DNA of 64,000 nucleotides from Scleromatobacter sp038243995 (GCA_038243995.1 JBBRTV010000016.1:1-64000), one strand, 5' to 3'; shown: positions 51,501-59,992, counted from the stretch's first letter. Translations and numbers: made by a program. Notes: a model not told the origin generated them from the sequence alone.

Positions 51501-54500
51501 GTGCGAAGCGAGCGTGGCCTGCTCGTGGACGTAAGCCTCCATCGCATCGAGACGGGCGAGCAGTGCCGGGGCCGGCGACTGCAGGAAGCCGGCGGCGAAC
51601 TGGTGCAGCAGGCGGCGGATCTCTTCGGCGACGTCGTTGTACAGGAGCGCTTCGTCGGCGCCGACCTGGCGCGGCAGCGAGGCCTCCAGTGCATGCTCGA
51701 GGCGGCGCGCGAGGGCCGACAGGTCGGCATGGCCCACGGTGGCGGAATTGCCGGCGAGCGAATGCGCGAGCGCGACAGCTTCCTCGCCGACGGGGCGCGG
51801 CAGCTCCAGCGACCATTCGGCGATTGCGGTGCAGAGGCGGCGCGACTGTTCGTCGGCTTCGTTCAGGAAGATGTTGAACAGCCCGAGGCCGATGCGCAGC
51901 GGCCCGATGACCTTGTAGTTCTCGGCCTCGTCGGCCGGCAACTGGTCGCCGACGGCCAGCGTGCCGAACGCGGTGGCGCCGGCGCCGTGGCGGGGCTCGG
52001 CAGCGGGCGCCAGCTCGGTCTCGACCGTCATCCCGGCATCGTTGGCGGCCGGCTCGGCAGTGCGCTCGGTGGGCAGCGCGTCGAACGACGACAGTTCCTC
52101 GAGCGAAGTGGGAACGAGGTCGTGATGCAGCGCGTCGGTCTCCGGGCGCAACGGCGTGACGCGCGCCGCGGCTTCGGCCTCTTCCAGGGCGGCGAGATCG
52201 AGTTCGAAGTCGAGCGAATCGGCATCCGACACCGTGTCGCCGCTGGCGGGCGCTTCCGACGCCGGCTCGACCGCGTCGGCGGCGATCACCGGCAGGTCGA
52301 GGTCGAAGCCCGGCATCTTGCCGGCTTCCAGAACGGGGGCGCTCACCTCGTCGAGTGCGCCCGCGGCGGTGGCGACGAAATCGTCCGCCAGGATTTGCGT
52401 GTCCTGCGCGTCGCGGCCGTGCTCGGCCTCGCGCGCGGCGACGACGTCGACCGGGGCGAGGACGGCGGTCGCTTCGTGCGCGGGTGCGGGCGCGACCGGC
52501 GGGGCAACGGCATCAGGATCGACGCCGTCGCGCAGGGCGTTCGCGGCCTGCACGATCGCCGCGCTGTGGAAGCCGTTCGCGTTGCGCGCGGTGAGCGCCG
52601 CGACCCAGCGCTCGAGTTCGGCGAGCACCTGCAGGGAGAAGCGGCGCAGCGCCGGATCGGCCTCGATCACGGCTTCCGCGAGGCGCGCGTTGTACAACTG
52701 TTCGCAAGCCCATGCGGCATCGCCGAAGTCGCGCAGGCCCACCATGCGGGAGCTGCCCTTGAGCGTGTGGAACGCGCGGCGGACGGTGGAGATGGATTCG
52801 AAATGCTGCGGTTCGTCGTCGAGCTTCGCCAGGCTCTCGCGCGCGCCGACGATCACTTCCTCGGCCTCCTCGAAGAAGACTTCGAGCATCTCGTCGTCTT
52901 CGGCGGTCGCGGTCTGCGACACGGCCGCCGGCACCGGTGCCGGTGCGGCAACCGGCGGCGCGGCGAAGTCGGTCATCGCCTGGGCGAGATCCTGGCGCAC
53001 CGCATCGGTGTCGGCCTGGTCATCGCTGCGCGCGAGTGCGCTGCGCGCCGCCTTCGCGGCGTCGGCGAGGCCGCGCTCGTCCGAGGCGACGGCCTGCTGG
53101 GCGAGCTCTTCGAGCTTGTGCATCAGCTCGGCCTTGCTGGCGCCCTCGTCGCCGGCGACCTGCGCGAGCGACTGCACCTGCTCGATCAGCTGGCTCTCGC
53201 CGGCGACCGGCGGCGTGGCGGAAGCGGGGACGGGCGCGACCGTCGGCGCGGCGACTTCGGACTCGACCGCGGCGGGCGCGTTGGTGCGCCCCATCACCGT
53301 TTCAAGGCGACCCGATTCCGCATCGAAGCGGAACAAGGACTTCGCGAGCTGCGGCTGGACGCCGAGCAGGTCGATCAGGAACCCGAGCGCGCCGACGTTG
53401 GCGGCGAGGCGGCCCACCGCCTGCTCCGACAGTGCGCGCGAGGCGCCGCTCTTGTCGTCGACATCGACCGCGTCGCGCTCCTGCGCGAGCACGGCGTCGA
53501 CCTCGTCGCGCATGCGCACGACCGCGAGGCCGGCCTGGTCGAGGCCGAGCACCGACAGCACGCCGCGCATCGCGGACAGCTTTGCCGGCACCGGGATCAG
53601 CAACTCGCGTTCGCCCGGGTTGCGATTGAACTTGTCGAGCTGCATCTCGACTTCGGCAAGCGAGGAACGGAGTTCCTGCACGACGCTTCCCATCGTCTGG
53701 CGATCGGAAGCCCGACGGTACAAGTCTTCCATCCAGGGCTCGATCGGACCCGGCGTGCGCCCCTGGCGAGCGAGGTCGATGCGCTCGGCAAGCTGGTGGA
53801 TGCGGGTGCCGAACGAGGCGTCGGCGATGTCGGCGTCGTCGAGCGCGGCATCGAGGCACAGCAGGCCCGTGGCGACTTCCATCGCCAGTCCGGGCGTCGG
53901 GACGGCGGAGCCGTCGGCGACCTGCGTCACCGCGGCGTCGAGTGCGCGCGCCATGTGCTCGCCTTCGGGGTGCAGCTTGCGCACCGAGTCGGCGACGAGC
54001 GTGGCCTGCTCGCGCAGGCTCGCAGCCAGGCCTGACTGCCCGGCGGTGGCCGACGACCACGATTCCTTCAGGGCTTCGACGCGGCGGCGTGCGAGGGGGA
54101 TGAGCGCCGGGTCGTAGCGACCCAGGGCTTCCTTTTCGTAGTCGACGGCCTCCTGGCCTTCGAGCGCGAACGAGCTGCGCACGGCCGCGAGGCGCGGCGC
54201 GGCGGCGGCGTCGCCGGGCCGGGCGCGAGCGCAGAAGAACAGCAGATCCTGGGTCAGGCGGTCGGAGACGTCCGACTGGCCGCGCTCCGCGAGTCGCACC
54301 TGGGCGAGCAGGCGCGACGTGAGGCGCTTGCTGTAGACGTCGGGTTCCAGGCGGCCCTGCGCCTGCGCTTCGAAGAACCCGGCGGCGACCGACCAGATGC
54401 CGGCCAGCTTGTCGGCGTGGTTGTCGAGCGCCCCTGAGGCCAACCCGGCGAATAGGGTGCTCATCTGCGAGGCGGCCGGTCCGACCGGGCCGCGCAGCAG

Positions 54501-55112
54501 CGCGAGCATGCACTGCTCCATACGGCCACGCGTATCCGCGTCGGCCTTCAGCGGCGGAACGCCGGCCGGATTGGCGGCGGTTCGCGAGGCCAGCGACAAC
54601 CCGGCCGCATGGTCGCCCAGCTGCGATACCTGCCATTGGGAGTCGGCCTGCCAGAGGTCGGCCGGATGGATGCGGTCGGCACCGGCGAGAGTCTGCACCT
54701 CGCGGTACTGCGGGAACAGCGACAGCGGCGAGACTTCCTTGCCGGCGAGGCGCCGACGCAGGAAATCGAGCAGCGCGAACGACGAGCGTTCGATGGTCGA
54801 CACGGCATGCCCGTCGAGCTGGTGCATGCGCTGCGTGAGCCGCACGATCGCCTGTTCGCTGGCGCGCAGCATGCGCGCGCCCTCGGCCTGGCCGACCATG
54901 TCGAGCGCGCCTGCGCCCTGGTGGAACTGGGAACGCGCCTGTTGCAGGGCCACGGAGGCGGATCCGTCGATCTCGACGCCTTCGGGCGCCGTCTCGAGCT
55001 CGCGCACCTGGCGGCGCAGCGCCTTGTGGGCGTTTTCGAGGGTTCGGCGCAGCTCGTCGGCCACCCAGGCCAGCGCGCTCAGGTCTACAGGCACTTGTTC
55101 ACTCAACGTCAT
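48567..55112 (-). CDS. chpA: Hybrid chemosensory kinase ChpA/PilL (Hpt-CheA-CheW-REC)
   Basis: This giant 2181-residue CheA-type kinase drives type IV pilus chemosensing. Phosphotransfer domains: His782 (FHTLKGSSR), His1117 in a divergent site (AHSLAGNSATVG) and His1411 (LHTLKGSARL). Regions 1-560 are helical and may be decayed Hpt modules. Long acidic and Pro/Ala linkers separate them. Dimerisation and ATPase domains follow, with N box LLRNAVVHGIE near 1767 and GRGVGMDVVR near 1861. A CheW-like domain spans about 1900-2035, and a C-terminal receiver has Asp2108 (MLTDIEMPRMDG). P. aeruginosa ChpA is similar but longer. GTG/ATG context is weak; the ATG at 55112 was taken. Confidence 0.95.
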   Translation of the reverse strand: MTLSEQVPVDLSALAWVADELRRTLENAHKALRRQVRELETAPEGVEIDGSASVALQQARSQFHQGAGALDMVGQAEGARMLRASEQAIVRLTQRMHQLDGHAVSTIERSSFALLDFLRRRLAGKEVSPLSLFPQYREVQTLAGADRIHPADLWQADSQWQVSQLGDHAAGLSLASRTAANPAGVPPLKADADTRGRMEQCMLALLRGPVGPAASQMSTLFAGLASGALDNHADKLAGIWSVAAGFFEAQAQGRLEPDVYSKRLTSRLLAQVRLAERGQSDVSDRLTQDLLFFCARARPGDAAAAPRLAAVRSSFALEGQEAVDYEKEALGRYDPALIPLARRRVEALKESWSSATAGQSGLAASLREQATLVADSVRKLHPEGEHMARALDAAVTQVADGSAVPTPGLAMEVATGLLCLDAALDDADIADASFGTRIHQLAERIDLARQGRTPGPIEPWMEDLYRRASDRQTMGSVVQELRSSLAEVEMQLDKFNRNPGERELLIPVPAKLSAMRGVLSVLGLDQAGLAVVRMRDEVDAVLAQERDAVDVDDKSGASRALSEQAVGRLAANVGALGFLIDLLGVQPQLAKSLFRFDAESGRLETVMGRTNAPAAVESEVAAPTVAPVPASATPPVAGESQLIEQVQSLAQVAGDEGASKAELMHKLEELAQQAVASDERGLADAAKAARSALARSDDQADTDAVRQDLAQAMTDFAAPPVAAPAPVPAAVSQTATAEDDEMLEVFFEEAEEVIVGARESLAKLDDEPQHFESISTVRRAFHTLKGSSRMVGLRDFGDAAWACEQLYNARLAEAVIEADPALRRFSLQVLAELERWVAALTARNANGFHSAAIVQAANALRDGVDPDAVAPPVAPAPAHEATAVLAPVDVVAAREAEHGRDAQDTQILADDFVATAAGALDEVSAPVLEAGKMPGFDLDLPVIAADAVEPASEAPASGDTVSDADSLDFELDLAALEEAEAAARVTPLRPETDALHHDLVPTSLEELSSFDALPTERTAEPAANDAGMTVETELAPAAEPRHGAGATAFGTLAVGDQLPADEAENYKVIGPLRIGLGLFNIFLNEADEQSRRLCTAIAEWSLELPRPVGEEAVALAHSLAGNSATVGHADLSALARRLEHALEASLPRQVGADEALLYNDVAEEIRRLLHQFAAGFLQSPAPALLARLDAMEAYVHEQATLASHAEHAEHVRGTGQAEHEVQGAEATEIAFDERDFADAAIAAPEVIESHEELAPELFVAAELPAGEVQAPAETVVGSTPKAPEAPVAPVAEVAAPAQAIVPHAAAPVAAPIEPIQMPVVPESGLGAVRFSVLDESQRSDTSRRTEVSATDVDTPVFAQDLDAHDAIDPELFEIFSEEAAELLPTLAAHLRAWEEAPEMQTEAFGALRALHTLKGSARLAGAMRLGELAHRLETAFEDRVGGRSATPPTMATLHSGVDALSEEFQRLLKAPRLVEPAPAPVAAPVAAPVAPVVETTPATAVEPEAPVPAPVAADIVSQLHPAVKAAASIAPQPTPAPLQASTVAGPATIDWGRFSANNPARAVRVVATAAANPATASVRVRAPLLDRLVNQAGEVSITRSRLEADVTQMRVSLRELTENLDRLRRQLRDIELQADTQIASRLEASKSASVEFDPLEMDRFTRFQELTRMMAESVNDVATVQRSLQQTVQSAEDEMAAQARLTRALQEDLLRARMVPFDALSERLYRVVRQAAKETGVQVRLNVDGSAIELDRSVLDRMAGAFEHLLRNAVVHGIEAPEIRRAQDKDPIGTIDVALAQQGNEVRIEIRDDGNGLDLQRIEARGRRNGLIAADAKPSDAELANLIFTPGFTTTDEVTELAGRGVGMDVVRSDVTALGGRIETASAPGRGTAFRLLLPLTTAVTRVVQLRCGELTVAIPASLVEVVRRVPVAEVEQAYLSGTYRDGANDVPFFWLGALLQSSTHGVLVGKNAQVVLVRSAEQRVALHVDQVVGNQEVVVKNLGPQLARLPGLAGMSLLATGDVVPIYNPVALATVYGPRATPGMTPQAPQVIEEVEEIRAPLVLVVDDSLTVRRVTQRLLTREGFRVTVAKDGLDALEQLEVERPAVMLTDIEMPRMDGFDLLRNVRHDPRWKDLPVIMITSRIAQKHRDLAQQLGADHYLGKPYDEEQLIALIQQHVARTMAL

Positions 55113-55379
55113 CTCCAGCGCGCGTCCTCGGGAAGGATCGCATGCAAGGGGTGGTCAGCCACCGGCCCGGAGGCAGGCGGCTTCGCAACGGTCATTCGAG
55201 CAGGCCGCAGGCCCGCGCGAGAAAGGGAAAGCGAAGCTCGCAGCCCACCGGGTCCGGACGCCCGGGACGGGCGGCGCAAGCGGCAAGGGCTTCGCACAGC
55301 GAAGCCCCGCCATCGCGGCATCCGGCCTTCAGGTCGGATGACTCCCGACCTCGAGCGAGACCAGGGGCTGTCATGTCTG
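55113..55379 (-). other. pilJ-chpA gap
   Basis: These 267 bp are unusually long for a gap inside this operon. They hold a strong hairpin (55287-55307) and no gene I can support. Confidence 0.5.
55287..55307. terminator. Hairpin between pilJ and chpA, possible attenuator
   Basis: GGGCTTCGC at 55287-55295 and GCGAAGCCC at 55299-55307 form a perfect 9-bp stem with a 3-nt loop. Leftward, only TT follows. It could partly terminate or protect the upstream message and so lower chpA relative to pilJ. Confidence 0.45.
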
Positions 55380-57974
55380 TCAGGAAATCTTGAACCGGGA
55401 CACTGACTGGCGCAACTCGTCGGCCGTCCGCGACAGCTCGCGCACGATCTGGGCGGTGGAGCGCGTACCGTCTCCCGTCTGCTCGGTCACGGCGAAGATG
55501 TGCTGGATGTTCGATGCCACGATATTGGCGGACTGCGCTTCGCGCGATGCCTGCGTGGAGATGTTCTCGACGAGCGTCGACAGTTCGCGCGTCACACGGT
55601 CGATGTCGACCAGCGCGGCGCCGGCCGCATCGGACAGTTGCGCCCCCTGCACCACGCCCTGCGTCGAGCGTTCCATGGCGGCCACGGCATCGCCGGTGTC
55701 GGTCTGGATGGCCTTCACGAGCGCCGCGATCTGGCGCGTCGCGTCGCCGGAGCGTTCGGCCAGTCGCTGCACTTCTTCCGCGACGACCGAGAAGCCGCGA
55801 CCCGCATCGCCGGCGGAGGCGGCCTGGATGGCGGCGTTCAGCGCCAGCACGTTCGTCTGTTCGGTAATGTCGGAAATCAGCTCGGTGATTTCGCCGATCT
55901 CCTGCGACGATTCGCCGAGTCGCTTGATCCGCTTGGAAGTTTCCTGGATCTGGTCACGAATCGAGTTCATGCCTTCGATGGCGTCCTGCACCGCCTGGCG
56001 GCCGGTCTGGGTCACGTTCAGCGACTGCTGGGCGGCTGCCACCGACTCCTGGGCGCGGTTCGAGACGTCGTTGATCCGGGACGCCATCTGCAGCACCGAC
56101 TCGCCGGTTTCGCGAATCTCGTGCAGCTGTTCCGTGGATGCGGCGAGCAGCTCGGTCGACGTCGCTTCGACCTGGCTGGTGGTTTCGGTCACGCGACCTG
56201 CCGTGCCCTGGACCTGGGCCACCAGCATCCGCAGCTCTTCCACGGTGTAATTCACAGAGTCGGCGATGGCGCCCGTGATGTCTTCCGTCACCGTCGCCTG
56301 CTGTGTCAGATCGCCTTCGGCGACCGACTGCAATTCGTTCATCAGTCGGAGAATGGCGGCCTGGTTGGCGTCGTTGACGCGCTGCGATTCGCGCGTGCGG
56401 CCCTCGGAAGCGAGACGCTGCTCGTCGGCGAGGCGCGCGCGCTGGCGCTGGCCGACGATGAACAACTGCAGCACGCCCCAGCCGCCCAGCAGCATCAGCG
56501 CTACGGCAATGCCGGTCGCGACCAGGTACGGCGTGGGAACGCCGCCCACCTGCGTCAGGCGACCCTGCACGGACTCGAGGCCCTTGCGAAGCGGTTCGCT
56601 GTCGGAAACGATGGCGGCCTGGGCTTCCCGCGCGGCGACGAGGCCTTGCAGGTTGGCCAGGATGGCGCTGGACTGGCTGCGCGTCTGCTCGTACTGGCTG
56701 ATCAGCTGTTCGAGTCGCTCACGCGTCGCCGGCTCCTTGGTGCCGGGCAGGCGGAGATCGGCATTGCCTTGCAGCAGGCCGTCCGCGATCTCGCGGAAGG
56801 TGTTCAAGTCCTTGCCGAGCAGGAACACGGCTTCCGGACTCACGCCTTCGTAGGTGAGGAATTCGTTCGCGCTCTTGCCGATCCGCTGCGTCAACATGAC
56901 GAGCTGGCCGACGGCGGAGATCTCGGCCGCGGAAGCACCGCCCTGCAACTTGAGCGACGAGACGGTCTCGGCCGTCTCGAGCAGGTCGGACGACTGGCGA
57001 TTGATGGTACGCAGCGCCTGGCCCACTTGCGTCAGCGTCTTCTGCTGCGCCAGCACGATGTTGGCGTTTTTCTCGGCGCGATCGACCAGCTTGATCAGCG
57101 GCTCGACCGTGTCCTGTGCTTCGGAGGGCACGGCGCTGACCATCGTGTTGCCGCTCTTCAACCCGCGCACGTCGGTCGCCATGACTTCGGCGCTTTCCTT
57201 GACTTCCGGGAACGCCGCCGGGCTGCCGATCATGGCCTGCGACACCGACTTGGCGAGCCGTTGCGACTGCATCAGCGCCGTACCGGTCGCCGCCACCTGC
57301 ACCGAGTGCAGATCCGCGGAGCGGATCGCGAAGTAGCCGGATGCCAGCAGGCCGATGAAGCCCACCGCCGCCATGCCGACCACGACCTTCTGTTGATAGC
57401 TGATAGACCGGCGGCCGATCAGCGGGATGCCCGTGTCGTCTTCTTCGGCGGCGAGCTTCGCTTCGGCGGCAGCCGCCTGGGCGTCGGCGTGCGCTGCCGC
57501 CGCGGGCGCCGTGTCGGGCTGCAGCGTCGCGGCCCTGGAGGTCGCTTGGCCGGCGTCGAGCGGCAGGTCGACCGCGAGGCCGTTGTCGCCGGACTGCGTC
57601 ACGGCGCCGTGCGCATCTTCGCCCTGGCCCGGCCCCTGGCCGTCGAGCGGGAAGGCCGATTCGCCCATGGTCGCGACGTCGATGTCGAGCGTGGGGACCG
57701 ACTTGGGAGAGAGCGCGTGGGTGTCGTGCTCGTGATGCCCGGCGGCAGGGCCGTCGTGCGAGTCGTGCAGCGCCTCGCTGTGCTGGGGAGGCTGCGTCGT
57801 CGGCCCCGACAGGTCGGAAAGGTCGACATCCGCGAGCGCCAGGTCGAGGTCGCCCTCGCGCGCATGCGGCGCCGCCCCGGCGTTGGAGACGGGAGGATAG
57901 ACGTTCTCGAGGCCACCCTCGGTATGGGCGCCGTGCTTGAGCACGCTGCCGTTGTTCTGGTCTGACAGGTTCAT
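55380..57974 (-). CDS. pilJ: Type IV pilus chemoreceptor PilJ with long N-terminal extension
   Basis: This 864-residue methyl-accepting protein senses for the Pil-Chp system. TM1 lies at about 195-215 (VVVGMAAVGFIGLLASGYFA), the PilJ-type periplasmic domain at about 225-480, TM2 at about 481-511, and HAMP plus signalling helices up to 864, with hairpin tip EEVQRLAERSGDATRQI. The first 190 residues are cytoplasmic, disordered, acidic and His-rich (DLDLALADVDLSDLSGP, HEHDTHAL). Usual PilJ starts close to TM1 and has about 680 residues. GAAGAGGG lies before the ATG. No C-terminal CheR-docking pentapeptide is seen. Confidence 0.93.
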   Translation of the reverse strand: MNLSDQNNGSVLKHGAHTEGGLENVYPPVSNAGAAPHAREGDLDLALADVDLSDLSGPTTQPPQHSEALHDSHDGPAAGHHEHDTHALSPKSVPTLDIDVATMGESAFPLDGQGPGQGEDAHGAVTQSGDNGLAVDLPLDAGQATSRAATLQPDTAPAAAAHADAQAAAAEAKLAAEEDDTGIPLIGRRSISYQQKVVVGMAAVGFIGLLASGYFAIRSADLHSVQVAATGTALMQSQRLAKSVSQAMIGSPAAFPEVKESAEVMATDVRGLKSGNTMVSAVPSEAQDTVEPLIKLVDRAEKNANIVLAQQKTLTQVGQALRTINRQSSDLLETAETVSSLKLQGGASAAEISAVGQLVMLTQRIGKSANEFLTYEGVSPEAVFLLGKDLNTFREIADGLLQGNADLRLPGTKEPATRERLEQLISQYEQTRSQSSAILANLQGLVAAREAQAAIVSDSEPLRKGLESVQGRLTQVGGVPTPYLVATGIAVALMLLGGWGVLQLFIVGQRQRARLADEQRLASEGRTRESQRVNDANQAAILRLMNELQSVAEGDLTQQATVTEDITGAIADSVNYTVEELRMLVAQVQGTAGRVTETTSQVEATSTELLAASTEQLHEIRETGESVLQMASRINDVSNRAQESVAAAQQSLNVTQTGRQAVQDAIEGMNSIRDQIQETSKRIKRLGESSQEIGEITELISDITEQTNVLALNAAIQAASAGDAGRGFSVVAEEVQRLAERSGDATRQIAALVKAIQTDTGDAVAAMERSTQGVVQGAQLSDAAGAALVDIDRVTRELSTLVENISTQASREAQSANIVASNIQHIFAVTEQTGDGTRSTAQIVRELSRTADELRQSVSRFKIS

Positions 57975-58092
57975 CTCGCCCTCTTCACGCTAGATTTCAA
58001 TTCCCAACAAATTCCGACCGGTCGCGGACGGCACGCAGTGCGTGCGCCCGAGCCCGACACCCGAGGACGCCTTCTCGGCGACCCGCGCCGCC

Positions 58093-58629
58093 TCAGACCG
58101 TCACATCCAGGAACGCGCCATCGACGGCAAGCGCTCCGAGATCGATTTCCTGCCACGATGCGCCCTGCGCATCTCTCCAGCGCGCCGCCGCGAATGCCGG
58201 CTTCGCCTCGCCGCCATCGGCCGCATCGGCTTCGCGCGTGAGCTGCTCCTCGCCGCGCAGCCCGGCCAGCCGGTCCACGCGCAAGGCGGCATTGACCTGC
58301 AGCGCGGGCGCCAGCATCACCAGCTGGCCGTCCGGGGCCGACGGGTCGGTCGCCTTCGGCGCGCGCAGTCCCAGGAAGGCGGCCAGGTCGATCACCGTGT
58401 AGAGATCGCCCCGCAGCTGCGCCACGCCAGTCATCCAGGGCTTCGCGTGCGGCAGCTTCAGCAACGCGCGCAGCGGAAAGATTTCGCCGGCCTGGGCGAG
58501 CGGCAGCAGCAGGCCGACACCGGCGCATTCGACGGCGAGCCAGCCGCGGGCGCGCGGACGCGTCTTGGCCGCCTGCAGGCGACTCGCCAGCCGGGTTTGC
58601 AGTTCGCGCAGGGCATCTTTGTTGGCCAT
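58093..58629 (-). CDS. pilI: CheW-like adaptor PilI
   Basis: This 178-residue CheW-domain protein links PilJ to ChpA. Strands GVGLLLPLAQAGEIFPL, WMTGVAQLRGDLYTVIDLAAFLGL and QLVMLAPALQVNAALRVDRLAGL match the CheW fold. It lies between pilH and pilJ, the standard order. Confidence 0.92.
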   Translation of the reverse strand: MANKDALRELQTRLASRLQAAKTRPRARGWLAVECAGVGLLLPLAQAGEIFPLRALLKLPHAKPWMTGVAQLRGDLYTVIDLAAFLGLRAPKATDPSAPDGQLVMLAPALQVNAALRVDRLAGLRGEEQLTREADAADGGEAKPAFAAARWRDAQGASWQEIDLGALAVDGAFLDVTV

Positions 58630-58759
58630 GAAATCGTTTCAGCGAAAGACAGTGCCGCAGGCGCGCAGGCCGTCAACTCGGGAAGCGAGGATCACGGCCC
58701 GAACCGGGCCGCGCGCCCCCGCGAGGGGCTGCGACGGGTTGATCAGGGGAGCCGCCATT

Positions 58760-59125
58760 TCAGCCGAGGGCCTTGATCTTGGCCATCAGGTCTTCGGTAT
58801 CCACGGGCTTCACGACGTAGTCGCGCGCGCCCTGGCGCAGCCCCCAGACGCGGTCGGTCTCCTGCCCCTTGCTGGTACACATGATCACCGGGACATCGGA
58901 GTAGCGCGGATCGCGGGTGATCGTGCGGGTCAGCTGGTACCCGTTGGTGCCCGGCATCACGACGTCCATCAGGATCAGGTCGGGCTTGCCTTCGGCCAGG
59001 CGCTTCATGGTTTCCTCGCCGTTCTCGGCCGTGCGAACGGTGAAGCCGCGCTTCGCGAGGAGATCGGATAGGTAGGCCAGTTCAGTCTTCGAATCGTCGA
59101 CCAGGAGAATTTGCTGGATCGGCAT
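58760..59125 (-). CDS. pilH: Response regulator PilH
   Basis: This 121-residue single-domain receiver has phosphoacceptor Asp in LILMDVVMPGTNGYQ and Lys in YVVKPVDTEDL. In Pseudomonas PilH tunes or opposes PilG, possibly acting on retraction. The ATG at 59125 has GAGG 8 nt upstream; the open frame to 59152 is unlikely to be translated. Confidence 0.94.
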   Translation of the reverse strand: MPIQQILLVDDSKTELAYLSDLLAKRGFTVRTAENGEETMKRLAEGKPDLILMDVVMPGTNGYQLTRTITRDPRYSDVPVIMCTSKGQETDRVWGLRQGARDYVVKPVDTEDLMAKIKALG

Positions 59126-59205
59126 GATGGTGTCCTCGGGAATCGCTGGCACCCGTGATCGAAGTCGGCCGCAACGGGGCGACCGCCGACGCGGGCGGGA
59201 TGTTT

Positions 59206-59646
59206 CTATTGTTCGGCGGAGAGTCGTGCCGGGTGGTACTGTGCCACCGCGCGCAAGAGCTGTTCCTTCGTAAAGGGCTTGGTCAGGTAGTCTTCTGAAC
59301 CGACCATCCGGCCACGGGCCTTGTCGAAGACGCCGTCCTTGGACGACAGCATGATCACCGGCACCGCCGTGAAGCGCGGGTTGCGCTTGATGATCGCGCA
59401 GGTCTGGTAGCCGTCGAGTCGGGGCATCAGGATGTCGCAGAAGATCAGGTCGGGCGTGTGGTCGTTGACCTTGGCCAGCGCATCGAAGCCGTCTTCGGCG
59501 AGCACGACCTCGTGGCCCCCCTGGCGCAGGAAGATCTCGGCGCTGCGCCGGATCGTGTTGCTGTCGTCGATGACCAGGACACGCACCGGCGCCAATGCCG
59601 GCGCGCCGGCGACCGCGCCCGCGGGAAGCTCCGCGCCGTCAGCCAT
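59206..59646 (-). CDS. pilG: Response regulator PilG
   Basis: This 146-residue receiver has Asp in LIFCDILMPRLDGYQ and Lys in YLTKPFTKEQLL. PilG promotes pilus extension and signals to adenylate cyclase in Pseudomonas. I chose the ATG at 59646 because GGAAG lies 7 nt upstream; an ATG at 59661 has no ribosome site. An N-terminal Ala/Pro stretch precedes VRVLVIDDSNTIRRSAEIFL. It follows rubredoxin by 42 bp on the same strand. Confidence 0.94.
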   Translation of the reverse strand: MADGAELPAGAVAGAPALAPVRVLVIDDSNTIRRSAEIFLRQGGHEVVLAEDGFDALAKVNDHTPDLIFCDILMPRLDGYQTCAIIKRNPRFTAVPVIMLSSKDGVFDKARGRMVGSEDYLTKPFTKEQLLRAVAQYHPARLSAEQ

Positions 59647-59688
59647 GACTGCTTCCAACATCCGCTTGCGCCATCGTCGAGCCTTCCA

Positions 59689-59862
59689 TCAGATGCGTAC
59701 CATCTCGAAGTCTTCCTTGCGTGCACCGCATTCCGGGCACGTCCAGTTCATCGGTACCGCCGCCCAAGCGGTACCCGGCAGCAAACCGGTTTCGGCGTCG
59801 CCCACGGCTTCGTCGTAAATCCAGCCACAGATCAGGCACATCCAGGTTTGGTGTTCGGTCAC
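59689..59862 (-). CDS. Rubredoxin
   Basis: This 57-residue iron protein is small and easily missed. It reads MTEHQTWMCLICGWIYDEAV from a GTG start and ends WTCPECGARKEDFEMVRI. The two CxxC pairs (CLIC, CPEC) bind one iron. It carries single electrons, for example to alkane hydroxylase or in oxygen defence; the partner is not evident. It precedes pilG on the same strand and is divergent from thiD. A rubredoxin beside thiD and hemL is common in Burkholderiales. Confidence 0.95.
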   Translation of the reverse strand: MTEHQTWMCLICGWIYDEAVGDAETGLLPGTAWAAVPMNWTCPECGARKEDFEMVRI

Positions 59863-59883
59863 GGGCGTTCGCGTTCAGGGTCA

Positions 59884-59904
59884 CTACAATCGTCTGGATT
59901 GTAG
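59884..59904. promoter_or_regulatory. Dyad with face-to-face -10-like boxes, rubredoxin/thiD
   Basis: CTACAATC at 59884-59891 and GATTGTAG at 59897-59904 are perfect 8-bp arms with a 5-nt spacer. Each arm contains TACAAT, one per strand, so the dyad may hold both divergent -10 boxes, or be an operator covering them. Confidence 0.5.
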
Positions 59905-59992
59905 CCATGGCCTTGAGCGATACGCGAAGGGTTGCTGGCCAAACTAATCACAATTTCCGGGCACCTTTCACGGGCAGGCCCGGCACCGTGCC

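Noticed and set aside
50517..54035. Long rightward open frame opposite chpA
   Set aside because: It mirrors the third-position GC of chpA. The translation is Arg/Gly-rich without domains, while chpA has clear Hpt, ATPase, CheW and receiver motifs.
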